A stretch of DNA of 64,000 nt from Epiperipatus broadwayi. Its lineage: Eukaryota > Onychophora > Udeonychophora > Euonychophora > Peripatidae. Positions 9,654 through 21,889 of the stretch are shown piece by piece. Both the position numbers and the translations under genes were made by a program. The DNA lies in assembly GCA_028023455.1 (NCBI GenBank), contig JAQFVV010001085.1:1-64000 (forward strand), written 5' to 3'. Every line of letters starts with the position of its first letter. Positions within the stretch are counted from its first letter, which is position 1. A model generated the notes under the pieces. It had not been told where the DNA came from. It saw only the letters and a program-made list of their open reading frames with translations, and searched no databases.

Positions 9654-9954
9654 TGTAACAGTCAAGTTTGTACATTCGCGTAACAGAATTCAGAATCCAA
9701 GCAAAAGAGACCGAAGCTGACCAGACTAGGACTGTAATATCCCGAGTCCGACCACACTTCAACTCGTCAACCAGGATTCCAAGACTCACGACCTTACGAA
9801 TGACCACCTTGAAATTACACGTAGTATATCTCTTTCCACACGGCCGACATAGGTCACGGAGAAGCAATGAGACTCAGATAATTAAAAGAAAGGTTCTTAA
9901 TTGACTAACATATCACTAATTTAATTTAACTTAATGCATAGTTTTCACATATAT
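9654..9954 (-). repeat. Element 1, 5' LTR, distal part
   Basis: Identical, apart from isolated substitutions, to 2148-2448. The LTR is broken at 9954/9955 by a solo LTR and resumes at 12550. In element orientation this is the last ~300 bp of the 5' LTR. Confidence 0.9.
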
Positions 9955-12549
9955 TGAAGCAGTCGGATCTGAGTTCGATCCTAGCTTCATGTTATTTATC
10001 CTAATACTAACTTTAAATTTCCGATGCAATGGGGCTTTATACGTTCAATCCACGCTAATTTCCATAATGAATAACTTGTTTCAAATACGTAGTAAAATTA
10101 ATTAGTTTAGTTTAAATTTGATCAATTCTCTAAATAAATTCATGATAAAATATTCATGAATTTATATATATTAAATTGCGTGGATTGTGCGTATATATAT
10201 TTGTAAATATTAAATATATATAATTGTTCGAAAGTTTCATTGCATCGGGAATACTTGTTTTTTTTTCACCTTTAAAATAATTTGTAAAGTTTTGTGATTA
10301 AAAGCTACATTCTTTCCATGGGCTTTCAAATTCTCAAAAACAACAGTAAAGTTTTATTAATTAAAAAAAGATAAGAATTCAATTTTTAATTAAAATCATT
10401 TCAGACTTTAAGAATTCATTTTCTAATTAGGAAAGGAATTCACAAATTAGTTTGAAAGCTTATCGAAGGAATGTTTTGGAAAACAACTAATTATAAGAAA
10501 AAACCAGATTGATAACAAAATGAGCGCTAGCCGGAGGCATCAGGAAACAGTAGATATATAGCCCTGAAAAGTAAAGAAGGGGCTAGTGAGTTTTTGATTG
10601 TAGAGTAGTGCAGTGAACTCTGTGCATATTAATTTGTTTTTCATCATGATAGAGGGCTAGAAAATCAGGGATCTGGCTGCGGTTCCTAAAGTCTCGAGGA
10701 ATCTTCACTGGAGCTGCTGAACCGTTTTCCGGATCGATAATTCTGCTAAAATAATGAAAGCTACTAAAATACTACTCCAGTAGTTAACCAATGATGCCTA
10801 CGTTTTCAACAACTTGGAGGTGTAACTTAAGGACCAGCGGAAGGGGTAATATGAACGTTAAACTTTCTGGCCAGTTCGAACTTTATTTTATACTCCTCCT
10901 ATTTAAGAGCTCTTTATTATTTAATGTAAATCTTTATAAAATGCTAATATAAATTTATATTGTAATTCTTTCAATCTCTAGTCTTTAAACTTTTTCTTTT
11001 CTTACCTGGCGGTTCGTTTGATATATATATGTTGGTGTGCTTTATTAATGTCGTGTTTAAAAATTATATGCCAATAATCTTTCGACTCGATGAGCCCTTT
11101 GATTCCATTTGCCTCACGCAAATAGTATAACATTAATTTCCAATAGTAATTCTCGCCCATTAGAACTAAATTTGAAAGTTCTATTAATCATAGAGTCGAA
11201 AGAAAATATTACATGTTTATTATTTGATAATTGGCAAATAATAAACTATTAGCTTCATTTTTCACCTATGTCCCCAGCTACTAAGTTACAATTGTTTATA
11301 TACTCACAAAATGTTATAATATTGATTTCTTGTTCTACTAATATATATTTATTCGAATATAACCTTAAATGTTTTTATTGCCAAAAAGGGTCGATAAAGG
11401 GTTAAATGTATTTTAATTCCATTTTTGTTATTTTAAATTGATATTCAGGAAGGGCACGAATATTAAGGCATAATTAAGATAGTTTATAAATGGTTTCAAA
11501 ATAGTTCGATAAAGCTCGTTTGGCTTTAATTAATTGGTCAAGTCATCACGTAGAGTATTCTACATGGGTTTTATTTTTCAACGATGACTATCAAGTCATC
11601 ATCATCAAATGTTGCTGACGTAGGGCCATCTTCCGCTCCGTTAGGCTGGTCGGTGATCATATTTTCGCATTTAAATTTTTCCAGGAAGAAAGTACTTCCT
11701 TTCCGATTCATTAGTCAAAGGGCGTAAGACTTGCCAAATGCAAGCCGCCATAAGACTTCGATCATCGACTAGCGATCATCTTTAAATTTGACTCTCTGCC
11801 TCGTAATTCGTCAAGCACCGTTGCATTTTTGTCCCGGTAAAACCCGCTCGTACTCGTAATTCGTGATGAAGTGATTTAAATTAAAGTCGAACCAATTCTC
11901 AAATATGTTTAATTAAATAAGTTTTCAAATAAAGATTAAAGTTATGCCTTAAAATACGTTTTGCTCTTCATGAATAGATTTCCGAATGTGAAGATAAATC
12001 TCATATTCCACCGTAATAAAATTAGAACAATCATTTCCGTTCTAAATAAATACCTTTATCCACCTTTATATTTTCTTGTTGGGGGCATAGACATAGAATT
12101 CCAATATTGCGTAATTTCCATTGGCATATGATAAGGACCGCTACTCTGATTATATTTATAAATGCTTTTAAAGACTAGAGGTAACTAATGCTATTTATAT
12201 TTTATTGAACAAAACAAATTATTATTAGTATTAAATATTTTCTAACATACTTGGTTTCTTAGTTCATCATTCTTTTTATAATTATTTAACTGTTAATACC
12301 CGCTGTCTGTGTTGGCAACCCGAACATACATATGATTTGATTTAAAAGGTATTCAAAGTAATTAATTATTAGATATTCGTGTCAGTGCAAGGGTCTCTAG
12401 TCCTCACCAACCGTTGAACTAGTTCTTGGCGCATAGCACTGTGCCGTCGATCTCTGCTATCTGAGCTGTTGGGTTGGGTTTGAATTCAGTTTTGGTTAAG
12501 CTGAGTTTGAATCCGATTTGACTTGGGGTGGTGGTTTTCGACCGGTACA
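9955..12549 (+). mobile_element. Solo LTR (2,595 bp) nested in element 1 LTR
   Basis: The intact LTR copy reads CACATATATAGAC. Here the same sequence is split as CACATATAT, insertion, ATATAGAC, which gives a 4-bp duplication ATAT (9951-9954 and 12550-12553). The insertion begins TGAAGCAG and ends CCGGTACA. There is no coding frame and no internal repeat. A TATATAG at 10555 followed 30 nt later by CTAGTGAG suggests plus orientation. It probably arose by LTR-LTR recombination of a related full element and is younger than element 1. Confidence 0.8.
10555..10561 (+). promoter_or_regulatory. TATA box in solo LTR
   Basis: TATATAG with an initiator-like CTAGTGAG whose central A lies at 10585, 30 nt downstream. 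Element 2 has the same spacing. Confidence 0.45.
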
Positions 12550-15245
12550 ATATAGACTATAAAGGATAATTAGAATTTGATTGAATTAGATCAATAACGA
12601 AACAGAGAACGAAATACATTAAATTAATTATATATTTATTTACAACTCATAGCTATATATCACTTATTTACAATAGTATTCAGCGTAGAATGTACAAACA
12701 TTTGGTAATTCAAAATCACTTCACATAAGTAATCATTAAAGTTCATAGATGAGTTTAACATGTGCCCATCTTAGGAATTGTTTACAATTGATACATAATT
12801 AATCACTACGTTATGTCTATAAATCTCGATAAGCCAAATCCTATTACATTTGTGGCTGGTATATAAATAATTATATTAAACTTTGATCATGGATTTATTT
12901 ACTAAAATACCCAATATACTTTAATAACGAGCGCATAAACCAGCTCAAGTACTGATCGATCGAACATGGCTTTCGAGAGAAAATTTCAGAATGCTGAAAG
13001 CGTTATATAAAAGTGGGAGAGTTGGCTGAAATAAGATTTTACCAATGTGCTATGGCACAGGTAAACAATAATAGGAAAAGTCGCTCTGCGGATGGATGAA
13101 ATAACTTCAGGGTTCTTGCGACAAACGCCGGTACCCTGTAACCGATCGCAATGCTGCGTGAAAAGGAACATTGTGTTCAGGAATGGCGGGGGTCTTACGT
13201 GCTAACCTGGCCTTGGCTCAGGCTTCGCTACTGCTCTACCCTATAAGAGAAGATGTGCTGGCAACGCCGTGGCTCCATCTTAAGATACGTATATTACGTA
13301 TAGCAGCAAAACGAGAATAATTTTATAAAATAAGATCACATCCGCCAAGCAAAGAATAGTATATTTCATACTATGAAATACGAGTTAATAGCATATTAGC
13401 TCTATCAAATTGGGACCAACTCTTGCGTAGCCTGATAATAAATGTCTATGCTACTAAAGGGAATATTATTACATCTGTACTTTGACATGTTCGATCTATT
13501 AAGTTACTTATAGATAATAAATATTTAAGGAGGGAAAGTATATTTCTATGGACTTAAGAATTTAAATGTCAAATATACTTATAAATACGATCAATGTTAA
13601 ATTTAATTCTAAATAAACTTATAAGGTTAAGTTTTTAATTGGTTGATTATAAAAGAGCCACATTTCACATATTAAATCATTTAAATAAAAAAATAGGATT
13701 TCGAAACAGCGCAGAAAGTTGACGCTATAAATAAATTACGCGAAGATTTTCAAATAATATCTTCTTAAAACATAAAAATAAGTGCCTACTGTTTCGAAAT
13801 ATTGGCATATAAAATATAATAAGCATTTAAAATAAACAAAGAAATATAGACACAACCGCAGTGATATAACTTTAAACTAAACACATAATGCACTTTAAAT
13901 GAAAGGAAAATATAAATAAGTCAGATTATTTAAAACTTTAACACATTAAATTTTGGATAGCAATTGACATATTAAACTATTAAATGGATTTTAAGTTTTG
14001 ATTACATTTAGCTTTATCATTATTTGAAAAAGAAAGTTAGCTAACTTAGATAGATATTATTACATTTAGAATTACACAGAGCTCTGCGGTTTGAAAAATA
14101 AAACGGTACCGGTATGATTTATCTGCAAGTTCTTGGCTGTTGGTTTGATTTAGTTTGACTGGGCGGCATCATCTTTCCCATTATGTTAGGCTCGTCTCTT
14201 CTATCGGCATGATGGTGGTTTAGGCATTTCGTCGAGAGAAACCCCGTTCTCCCGCGGAGTAACAGCAACAAGATGCCCGCTTTTAGCCCGACATGTTCAA
14301 ATTAACAATTGTGAATACTGGCTACAACTCTCACTAACAATATGGCTGTCCTCTCTTGTTAAAAATACAGAGTATTTATATGTTTTCCTTATCGGAATCT
14401 CCCGCCTCCAGACTCACTAAACTCAGGAATTTAATTAAGTGTTTTTCAATTTATAATTCAGATCTTCGATAACTTATGTTAGAAACATTCCATAAGCTAT
14501 TATTATAATTAAGATTTTTCGTTGCAAACAATTGTCCAATTTAGATTTTAAAATAACTTAAATCTTATCTAAGGGGATTTTAATTAGTAAATTTTTAACT
14601 AGTTTTACTTTTTACGAATTCCAGGTGTGGTCGTTAATGACACTTGTTTACAACCAAAAATTTGTTAATTACTTGACCAGCTTTTATTTTTAATCTTACA
14701 TATAATAGAAACTCTTTCTATTTAAAAACAACCTTTTAACATTTTTTTAAAACGAAAACATTTTCATCATATTTATTAAAAATAATTTACAAATATATTT
14801 TGATATAGCTTTTAAATATATTTTCGAGAAACTTTTCCCTGAAATATATTTAAAACAAGAAATCTTTTAACAATTTTAAAGAAACATTTAATAGTATTTT
14901 TAGATAACAGCTTTTACATATTTTAAATCATATCTTTCTTCTATATAGCACAGATTATATATCCACATACGAAATTACAATATTAAACAACAAAATTAAT
15001 AATTTACTCTTAACTTAAATAATATAATAAACATTTTTAGAAATATTAAATAACTTTAGGACGCTATAATTTTACTAATCCTATCTAATTATAGCGTTCG
15101 TTCGCACGTAAATATATAATACTGTTTATACGGACATGAACAAATTTTATATTTATTAACATTTAAATAGGTTCGAACTTAGCACAGATGAGAGTGTCAT
15201 TAGGTTTGATGGTGAAACGGAAAGGGATTGGAGATTTCCGTTTCA
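12550..15245 (-). repeat. Element 1, 5' LTR, proximal part
   Basis: Matches 2446-5142. Ends CGTTTCA, followed by ATAT. In element orientation this is the U3 end, so it should hold the promoter that drives gag-pro. The nested solo LTR lies downstream of that promoter, in the transcribed region, and would put about 2.6 kb of foreign sequence into the leader of any new transcript. Confidence 0.9.
14373..14380 (-). promoter_or_regulatory. TATA box of element 1 (5' LTR copy)
   Basis: Minus strand TATAAATA, the counterpart of 4278-4285. It is the copy positioned to drive gag-pro transcription. Confidence 0.45.
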
Positions 15246-15280
15246 ATATAGTTTTATTTGCAAAGGAAGATACATAATCG

Positions 15281-15620
15281 ACCACATATACTACTTTTTA
15301 TTATAGTAGTTTTAATAAAAATAATAATAAGAAGCGTAGACAAGTAAGTTAAGGTTTCAACTTCTTTAGGGGCTTAAAAATGTTAAACTATTTAGGTCAT
15401 GTTTCTTCTCATCTTTACAGACACAAATATTCAATGAGAGATGGCTTTGTACCACATATACTACTTTTTATTATAGTAGTTTTAATAAAAATAATAATAA
15501 GAAGCGTAGACAAGTAAGTTAAGGTATCAACTTCTTTAGGGGCTTAAAAATGTTAAACTATTTAGGTCATGTTTCTTCTCATCTTTACAGACACAAATAT
15601 TCAATGAGAGATGGCTTTGT
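15281..15620. repeat. Recent 170-bp tandem duplication
   Basis: ACCACATATACTACTTTTTA begins at 15281 and again at 15451. The two 170-bp units are almost identical (one T/A change, AAGGTTTC versus AAGGTATC). The sequence is non-coding and not seen elsewhere in the window. Confidence 0.9.
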
Positions 15621-18164
15621 TTTAACACGTATTTGTGCAGGCATAATTTTATAGTTGGTTAAACACAAGTCAGGCAGTGGCAGTTTAAGTTTGATCACAT
15701 CCCATGTATTGAATAAGATTTAATTAGGACAACATCGTATCCAGAATAAATACGCAGCTACCAAAAATTTAGCAATTCATCATCAGAATCATTTTATAAT
15801 ATTGATTTTTATGCATAACTTGTCTGCTAAAAAAGAAAAAAAAACATTTTACTTGAATTGTCAATTGTTTAAATTACATTTTATTACCTTTTTCATCATT
15901 TGTTAGTTAGTTTTATTAATATCAATAATAAAAAATATTTATTATATTATAAAAATCTTATTGTATAATTATTTAACGAAATAAAACCATGAATCTTTTT
16001 TTAAAAAACAACACATTTAACTTCAAAGTTTAAATAATTACATTTTAAACTTGGAAGCTTGAATCTAAAACTCTGAATATTAAATTTAAAGACAATGTAA
16101 GTAATTTTAGATCTGTCAGCTAAAAAAAATATTTTCATTTTTTAATTTATTATATCAGATATTTGACACCATATTGAACTTTTAAAAACTAACTTGAGAC
16201 ACAATTTTCACAATAACATCAGTTTTAATAATGTTATAGAAACATGCTACAAATTGCCAAAAAAATAGAAAATCAAGGGAAAAAATGAGTGTTTGTTCAA
16301 AATTAAAAAATCAGGTATATTAATCTTTCACTGAGGTTTAATGTTTATATGTGTGCTAGAGATAATCTCTAGATTAGAAAATGATTATTAATAATCATTA
16401 TTGTATTTATCTTAGGTGGATAATATCAAATTTGTGAATGGAGTGAGTTTGACAATGGTAAATAAAAATGTAACAAAATAGTGATTACCATTAAAAAAGT
16501 AAGAAAAAATAAAACCAATATCCAAAAAAGTATTACTGTATTGTTCGTTCATAATTTCTAACTTATCATTAACTAAGTTTAAAATGACAACTTCATTGAT
16601 ATTTTTTTTTTTTTCATTTCTCACAAAATTCTCATTCAAACCATAAATAATACTTCTTTCATGAGATAATCCATAGTTTCAAAACTTAAAAAAGGTAATA
16701 CAATAAGAATTCTTCATTTTTATCTTGTATCCAAAAAGTTAGAAAATCTCAAGGCATCTATAACAAAAAGATTCATCATAATAAAATATACAAATTAAAT
16801 CATTTCCAGAAGGTGGATGTGCATTTATAATCGTAGCAATTGTCTTCTTGTCTTTCCCAAACTAGAAATTGAAGACTACTGTCTGTATGAATGACAAAAT
16901 TAGTTTCCACTCTTCATTTTATATTTTTGTTTACCCAAGTGATGTTTATATATTTTTTTGTGTTCACCAATGATGCTATCTTGTTATATTTACTCTCATT
17001 CAGAGAAATAATTCGTGTACACATAGCCCATTTTTTAACTGTAGACAAGAAAATGTGTTGCAAGATGTAATAAAACTACTGATTCCACAACATGAGTACC
17101 AAGGCATAGGCAAAAATCAAGATTTTATTATTTGCCTGCATACAATTATATGAGATAAACATAACAAACATGGTTATTATCACACACATCACATGAAATC
17201 TATCTTCATTGGTTTTCAAAGTTTATATTTATCAACTGCAATCTTTCTGCACATCTGATTATAAGTCTTAAAATTTTCATTGCACTGCTCTATAATATCT
17301 TAATTTTAAATATTTAAATCATTATTTGTCATACAAACACAGACATGCAAGTGCAAATACAAACACCCTAATACAAATATACACACACTAATAAAGTATC
17401 TTTAATGTTTTTGTTCTAGTTTCAATAAATAAAAAATGAAGCATTAAGATGGCTAACTTTTTAAATAGAATGTTTAATCTGAGAAAACTCATCTAAATTG
17501 AAAGTTTAATCTTAGAAAACTCATCACCCAATAGATTTCATGTTTAATAAGTGTTGTGGATATCAGTAGCATAAGTGAGTTGATAATAAACCCAAACTAT
17601 ATTGATTAATAATAAGTATTAAGTTAACAATTTATTAAAAATAAATATATAAAAGTATAATGTATAACATAGTAAATGATTTTGAAAAAAAAAAATTAAG
17701 GCCCCAATATAATTATTTTAATAAGATATTATCACTAGAAAGATTTAAATTTTTCAATCTATAGTGTTCTGAAGATATTGTTTACTTCTTAAATTTATGA
17801 AAACGCCTTCATTACTTTTTCCAGAGATGGTAGTTTTTTGTGCAGTCATATGTAATGGGATAGGATCTTTGGCATAATCTACTGAACAATCTACTTCTTT
17901 TCTCACTGTATCATTAAAACATACATTAGCTGATTTTAGCCAACTTCATTATTAATGTCTAAATCCAAATGCATCTCTGTGAATTTTACCTGGTGTGATG
18001 GTTATTATATAACCACATATATTAAATGGTCTTCTGGAAAATGACATGGTTGCTGTGCAGTATTTTTGAATGAGAAATAAATTTAATGCCTTAAAAAGCA
18101 CAGCAATGCAAACTATATAAAATAGGGTTAACCAGTTGTATCTATTCTGCATGACATCACTACT
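15621..18164. other. AT-rich DNA, nothing recognised
   Basis: No convincing coding frame. Frames of 60-75 codons (16412-16639 and 17952-18152, minus) have no recognisable motif and are low complexity. No structured repeat seen. Confidence 0.5.
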
Positions 18165-18280
18165 AAACTGCTTTATATATATATATATATATATATAGTA
18201 ACATCAATTAATATATTTTATACTAATATATATATATATATATTATTAGTATAAAATATATTAATTGATGTTACTAGTAT
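18165..18280. repeat. TA-rich palindrome
   Basis: AGTAACATCAATTAATATAT with TTTATACTAATA is mirrored after a short TA core as TATTAGTATAAA and ATATATTAATTGATGTTACT. Arms are about 33 bp. It sits at the start of the following LTR-like unit and may derive from an inverted duplication of that terminus. Confidence 0.8.
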
Positions 18281-21200
18281 AAAAATTTCTCTTTCTTCTC
18301 TTTGTGATTTGGTTGGTTTGATTCGCACTTGAACAGATTACTTTCTGATATTATTTTATTAATTTTCAATTTGCTTCATTCCATATGCTAACTCATATCG
18401 GAATGTTTAACTTTTTAAAATTTTTACAACATATTAAAATTTGGTAAAATATTATTAAAAATAATATTTTGTTTTTATTTATTTAAAGTAATCTTAAATT
18501 ATTATTTCTATTGAATTAAAATAAAACCATTTGTTCAATTAAAATAAATTATTAAATAAATACAATAATTACGTAGGCGTCTCAATGTAATAAAAGAAAA
18601 GAGCGCGAATTTCTAGGAGAATATCGTCTGTTAGTTTTGTCTTTTGGTGGGAAGAAGAACAGAAATGGTAAAGGCAAATAGTGTAAATTTGCTGAGCTTA
18701 TTTTGAAACCGTTAATAAGTAAATAGACTACCACAAAATTTGCTATAAACATAAAATAACTTAGTGGTATCTAATTAAGATGGATCACTAAAACTTAAAG
18801 ATCTTTTCAAGTCGGTCGGCCAACTGAATCAAATCACCGGTAGCGTTTCCAATATTACATTTTTTGAAATGTCGGAGCTTCCCAGTTTAAGTTTGAAAGA
18901 ATTAAACACAAGAATTTGGTATGTTTTGAAATATTTATTATTCTACAATTTGGAAAATTTAAATCAGTGTTTTAATTATAGAAGTTTTATGAAAATGAAA
19001 ATTTGTTTTGTTAAAAGGAAAAAGTTTAAGTTAAAATAAAATGTTAAAGCTATCACAATATTTTAATATTTCCATTTTTAATTCTGATAAAATATAACAT
19101 TGATTGATAATTAACTTTAAAATGCCATTAATATTTGCTGGTAAATTTGTTTAATACTTGGATCATAAATATTCTTCAAATAATTAATCAAAGCTATTTT
19201 ATAATTGTATCGTCTGTTTAAAATTGAATAAATTAATTGTTGTAATTAGTGATTCCTGGATTAACGCAATGGATAAATAAATACTTGCATGGATAGGATA
19301 AACTTGGAACACTTTTGATAGAGAGATGTAGGGATTAATAACTTTATGAAAAACATTTTCATTTAAATTCTGTGTATCCTGTTTTAAAATTGTTTCATGT
19401 TTGGAGAGCCACGCAAATCGTTAATCTAATATTGCTTTAATAACTAATCAAATGGATATAATTGCATGTATGGAATTTAACTACAGTTATAGCTATTACC
19501 TCATATAATTATTATTCTACACATTGTACATGGATTCCACGGATCACATTAGGAGTTACAAAATGCTATACAATCCAATTTGTGATACACATCTGCTAAA
19601 ATTCATGTATTTGAACTATAAAATGCTTTACATTTAGTTTTATCACACACACACATTGTTAAATGTTATATGTTAATGAATAATACATTTATTTAATTTT
19701 ATCGTTATATGAACTCACATATGAAGTTCATAAGTTATATTTGTTAGATTTAAATTAATAAAGGTTGAATAAAATATTTATTCAAAAGAATAGCGCTTGC
19801 GGAGAAAGCTTAAACAGTACTTAATGAATTCATGAGATATACCAATCTTTATGAGATATTTTGTGAGTCTTTCCAGATTTATATTCCCATGCCAATATTA
19901 TTTACATTATATTATACATGTTTATTTTAAGCAAGATAAGTAGTACATTAGTTGTCCTGATTATTGTAATATTTTACTAAGCAAGAACCCACATTTGCTA
20001 AAGTGTCAGCGTATTCTGAATAATCAGAAGAATTGAGGGGGATGATTTGCACTTTAATGTGAAGTAAATTATAATGTTGTTTTAGTATGTTAAAGGCTTT
20101 AATCTGTGCTGGTGGTTAATCCGCAGATTATTTTAATTGCCATTTTGTATTTTACACACATTCCTGCGCTGGTGGTTAATCCGCGGAATTGTGTGATTAT
20201 ACGTATGACTTTATGATAGTGTTTAAATACGCAAAACGTTAGTATTATTTAATTCCTACGTGTAGATGAATACATCCACAGGAATATGTTTGCTTCACAG
20301 ATATAAGTTGGGCAAAGTATTTTAGTTAATCTGCTAAATCATCTTCTTCATTTGTAAGCATAATTTATCGGTTAGATTGATAAATGGTAGCAGGACATTC
20401 TATTCAAGTACTTCATGATAATTAACTGTTGGTTAATTATTATCTACCGGAGTGTAAGTTTACATTTTCATTTTAATTAATGATTACATTATAGCTAAAA
20501 CATACAAACATCATATTATTTATTATATTATTATAGGTATACAGTAGGGATTTATTGAATCTGGAAATGACGTTCAATATTTCATAAGTTAATGCTGAAT
20601 TTAATAATTGTCTCAATATTCATTATATTAGATTGAAATAAGGTATGATTAGGTTTTTAAATACTGTACCTGTGAGATGTATTGAAGAAAGTCTATTGAA
20701 CCATCATTTAATTATTTTATTTGTTTATTTATGTTTTATTTAAAATATTGAAATTAACTATTTATTGTTCATAAAGTTTGTAAATAAAAGTTGATTTATA
20801 ATTAAACTTACTGTGCCGTTGCTATGTGTCATTCATAACATCAGAAATCATAAACTTTGGATAGAGCATACATTATAGAGCATACATTGAATTACATATT
20901 CTTGTCTACATGATATAAGAGTTTATTAATATTTTGAGAAAACATTAAGATGCTTTTCGTCTTTGGTAGTATATGATTGGTAAGGTACAATAAAATCCCA
21001 TTTACCTTTTCCATCATTGTGGCTTTGCGTAGTTGATTCTAGTATAAAATACAAATTAATTATTAAACTTGTGAACAGATTTATTCAATAATGATATGAT
21101 TAAATATATTTACCTAACATTTTAAATTTTCATTCGTCAATACAATAAGAGTCTCAATGATATATTAAATTATAAAAGAACCCAATTATTCATGTTTATT

Positions 21201-21819
21201 AATTGCAAAGCTTTACCTGGACTAGCATCTGTCTTAGAAATCATATAGATGATTTAAAATTTCATAATCTTATGTAGTTCCACAAATTACGCTATCTTGT
21301 ACATGGTCGGCCATAGGGTCGCATACCATAAAAATCGCAAATTGAGGTTTAAGAGTGATAAAATTGCACTTATAATTTGTTTAATATGTTTTATAATACT
21401 ACTATGATAGGTCTTCGCGGTATACCCTGGCTGCGATCAAATAAATTATAAAAGTTAGGTTAATTCATTAATTTTGTCTGTAGTAAATTGCCCCAGATGT
21501 TGATTGTAGTCTTTTGTGCATAAAATAAATAGTATGATATGCTTTTGGATATAGCTCTTAATAGCTGATAATGTGCAATGAGAGTTGATCAGTGATCAAG
21601 GTTGTAATTCCTAGTGCACTTACGTTACGTAGTTAAGATTACACAATTTACGGTTACAATTTATAGTGCCGCAACAAGTACGGCATGATGATGGGTAGTT
21701 GGAGGGGTGATGGAAGGTTGGTTACCAGCTTTTGGGCCATCAGGGTGGACGGCTCGAGGTGTTTTGGTTACAGCTTTTGGCGCGCAACGTGGCTGGCTCG
21801 AGAAGATGTTTTGGTTACA
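18264..21819. mobile_element. LTR-like unit 1 (~3.55 kb)
   Basis: Ends TTTTGGTTACA followed by a TA tract, and begins near TGTTACTAG. It is homologous along its length to 21890-25300 with many substitutions and indels. No protein is encoded. It contains a repeated motif, GCTGGTGGTTAATCCGC, at about 20109 and 20168. It is read as an old solo LTR or the left half of a collapsed LTR pair. The start is uncertain because of the adjoining palindrome. Confidence 0.55.
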
Positions 21820-21889
21820 ATATATATATATATATATATATATAACAGTAAATAACTATTATATACAGTCTTTCAATATGCAAAAATAT

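Larger units (their letters stand above)
2148..15245 (-). mobile_element. Element 1: young gag-pro LTR retroelement, no RT or integrase
   Basis: Two direct repeats of about 2,995 bp (2148-5142, and 9654-15245 after removing a nested insertion) begin TG and end CA on the plus strand and flank a 4.5-kb interior. The interior holds gag and a retropepsin frame on the minus strand, so transcription runs from 15245 to 2148. No RT, RNase H or integrase motif is visible, and only about 720 bp remain after the protease. The LTRs differ by only scattered changes plus a 10-bp duplication, so insertion was recent. Flanks read TTAT (2144-2147) and ATAT (15246-15249), one base short of a clean 4-bp duplication. 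An old relative at 26800-43107 has the same layout. Confidence 0.85.
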
